Below are positions 63,851-64,000 of a DNA stretch of 64,000 bases, in pieces. Below the pieces are notes generated by a model, which did not search any database, was not told the origin of the DNA, and was given only the letters and a program-made list of their open reading frames with translations. Source of the stretch: Bacillus mobilis. GTDB taxonomy: Bacteria; Bacillota; Bacilli; Bacillales; Bacillaceae_G. The DNA is taken from contig NZ_MACF01000123.1 in assembly GCF_001884045.1 (NCBI RefSeq), positions 171,353 through 235,352 of the forward strand, written 5' to 3'. Made by a program: the position numbers and the translations under genes. The number at the start of each line of letters is the position of its first letter. Position 1 is the stretch's first letter.

Positions 63851-64000
63851 ATGAGAAGGGGGGTACTGGTTTATTTCTTATAACCTCTTGCATACTACTG
63901 ACTTGGATGAATGGTAGTATGCAAGAACAGACCGTTCCTAACAGGAACCTGCCGTCATTCTTTCACAATAGGTGGATGAAAAGGTCACAACCCTTACGGA
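63851..64000 (+). ncRNA. candidate omega RNA / IS607 right end
   Basis: Directly after the tnpB stop lies a segment with a perfect 12-base-pair stem (CTTGCATACTAC 63887-63898 / GTAGTATGCAAG 63914-63925, 15-base loop) and a second hairpin GTTCC-TAACA-GGAAC (63934-63948). This matches the position of TnpB guide-RNA scaffolds, which overlap the 3' end of tnpB and run to the transposon right end. The guide would start just outside the element. The end is not determinable in this window. Confidence 0.6.

Larger units (their letters stand above)
61400..64000 (+). mobile_element. IS607-type element (tnpA-tnpB), right boundary beyond or at the window edge
   Basis: The element is defined by an IS607-type serine recombinase gene overlapping a TnpB-type gene on one strand, plus a structured 3' segment. 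Terminal inverted repeats are not expected. The start is approximate: it lies between the arginase gene (61371) and tnpA (61666). The end may lie shortly after 64000. Confidence 0.65.

Overview
The window looks like the chromosome of a Bacillus cereus group bacterium. The DNA is AT-rich, ribosome binding sites are strong GGAGG types, GTG/TTG starts are frequent, and the gene content is typical of the group: a dhbACEBF-mbtH-MFS-sfp bacillibactin operon, a glycine riboswitch on an alanine symporter, tandem T-boxes on a threonyl-tRNA synthetase, a Spo0E-like peptide and a csp/ydjO pair. Most of the window is ordinary chromosomal sequence. The right end enters an IS607-type insertion sequence.

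Layout. 1-2.1 kb: tail of an ArsR-like regulator, a DUF2187 protein and an OFA-type MFS transporter preceded by an overlapping 21-codon ORF. 2.2-17.5 kb: the bacillibactin operon behind a Fur-boxed promoter. DhbA/C/E/B make and activate 2,3-dihydroxybenzoate, DhbF (with its MbtH partner) assembles the DHB-Gly-Thr units, Sfp primes the carrier domains, and an MFS pump probably exports the product. The last gene resembles a chorismate-lyase-like (DUF98) protein. 17.5-26.1 kb: HU, DUF3891, the glycine-controlled symporter, small membrane proteins, rluF and T-box-controlled thrS. 26.1-33.8 kb: a BceAB-like ABC transporter without an adjacent two-component system, an alpha/beta hydrolase, an MFS protein and two Opp-like permeases with no ATPase or binding protein. 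33.8-45.5 kb: pyruvate oxidase, ZIP transporter, metabolic enzymes, a DUF2441 gene broken by a nonsense codon, a YdcZ/Crp/YdcZ cluster, and a MarR-methyltransferase pair with two matching palindromic operators. 45.5-51.3 kb: TetR/MmpL, then a chloramphenicol acetyltransferase whose leader peptide and RBS-sequestering hairpin match classical cat translational attenuation, and several GNATs, one fused to pentapeptide-like repeats. 51.3-61.4 kb: EamA/XRE-cupin, a His-rich unknown, a Spo0E-like peptide, HemY, csp-ydjO, a CPBP protease, a P-loop kinase and an arginase-family protein.

61.4-64 kb: an IS607-type element with a serine recombinase (TnpA) overlapping a long TnpB. This TnpB keeps the first two RuvC acidic residues, lacks any Cys4 zinc ribbon, and has a His-Glu-Ala-Ala-Ala motif where the third aspartate normally lies. 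It is followed by a strongly structured segment that is a candidate omega (guide) RNA and right end. The two most interesting signals are the cat attenuator and this unusual TnpB/RNA pair. All function calls come from reading motifs by eye; no database search was possible.
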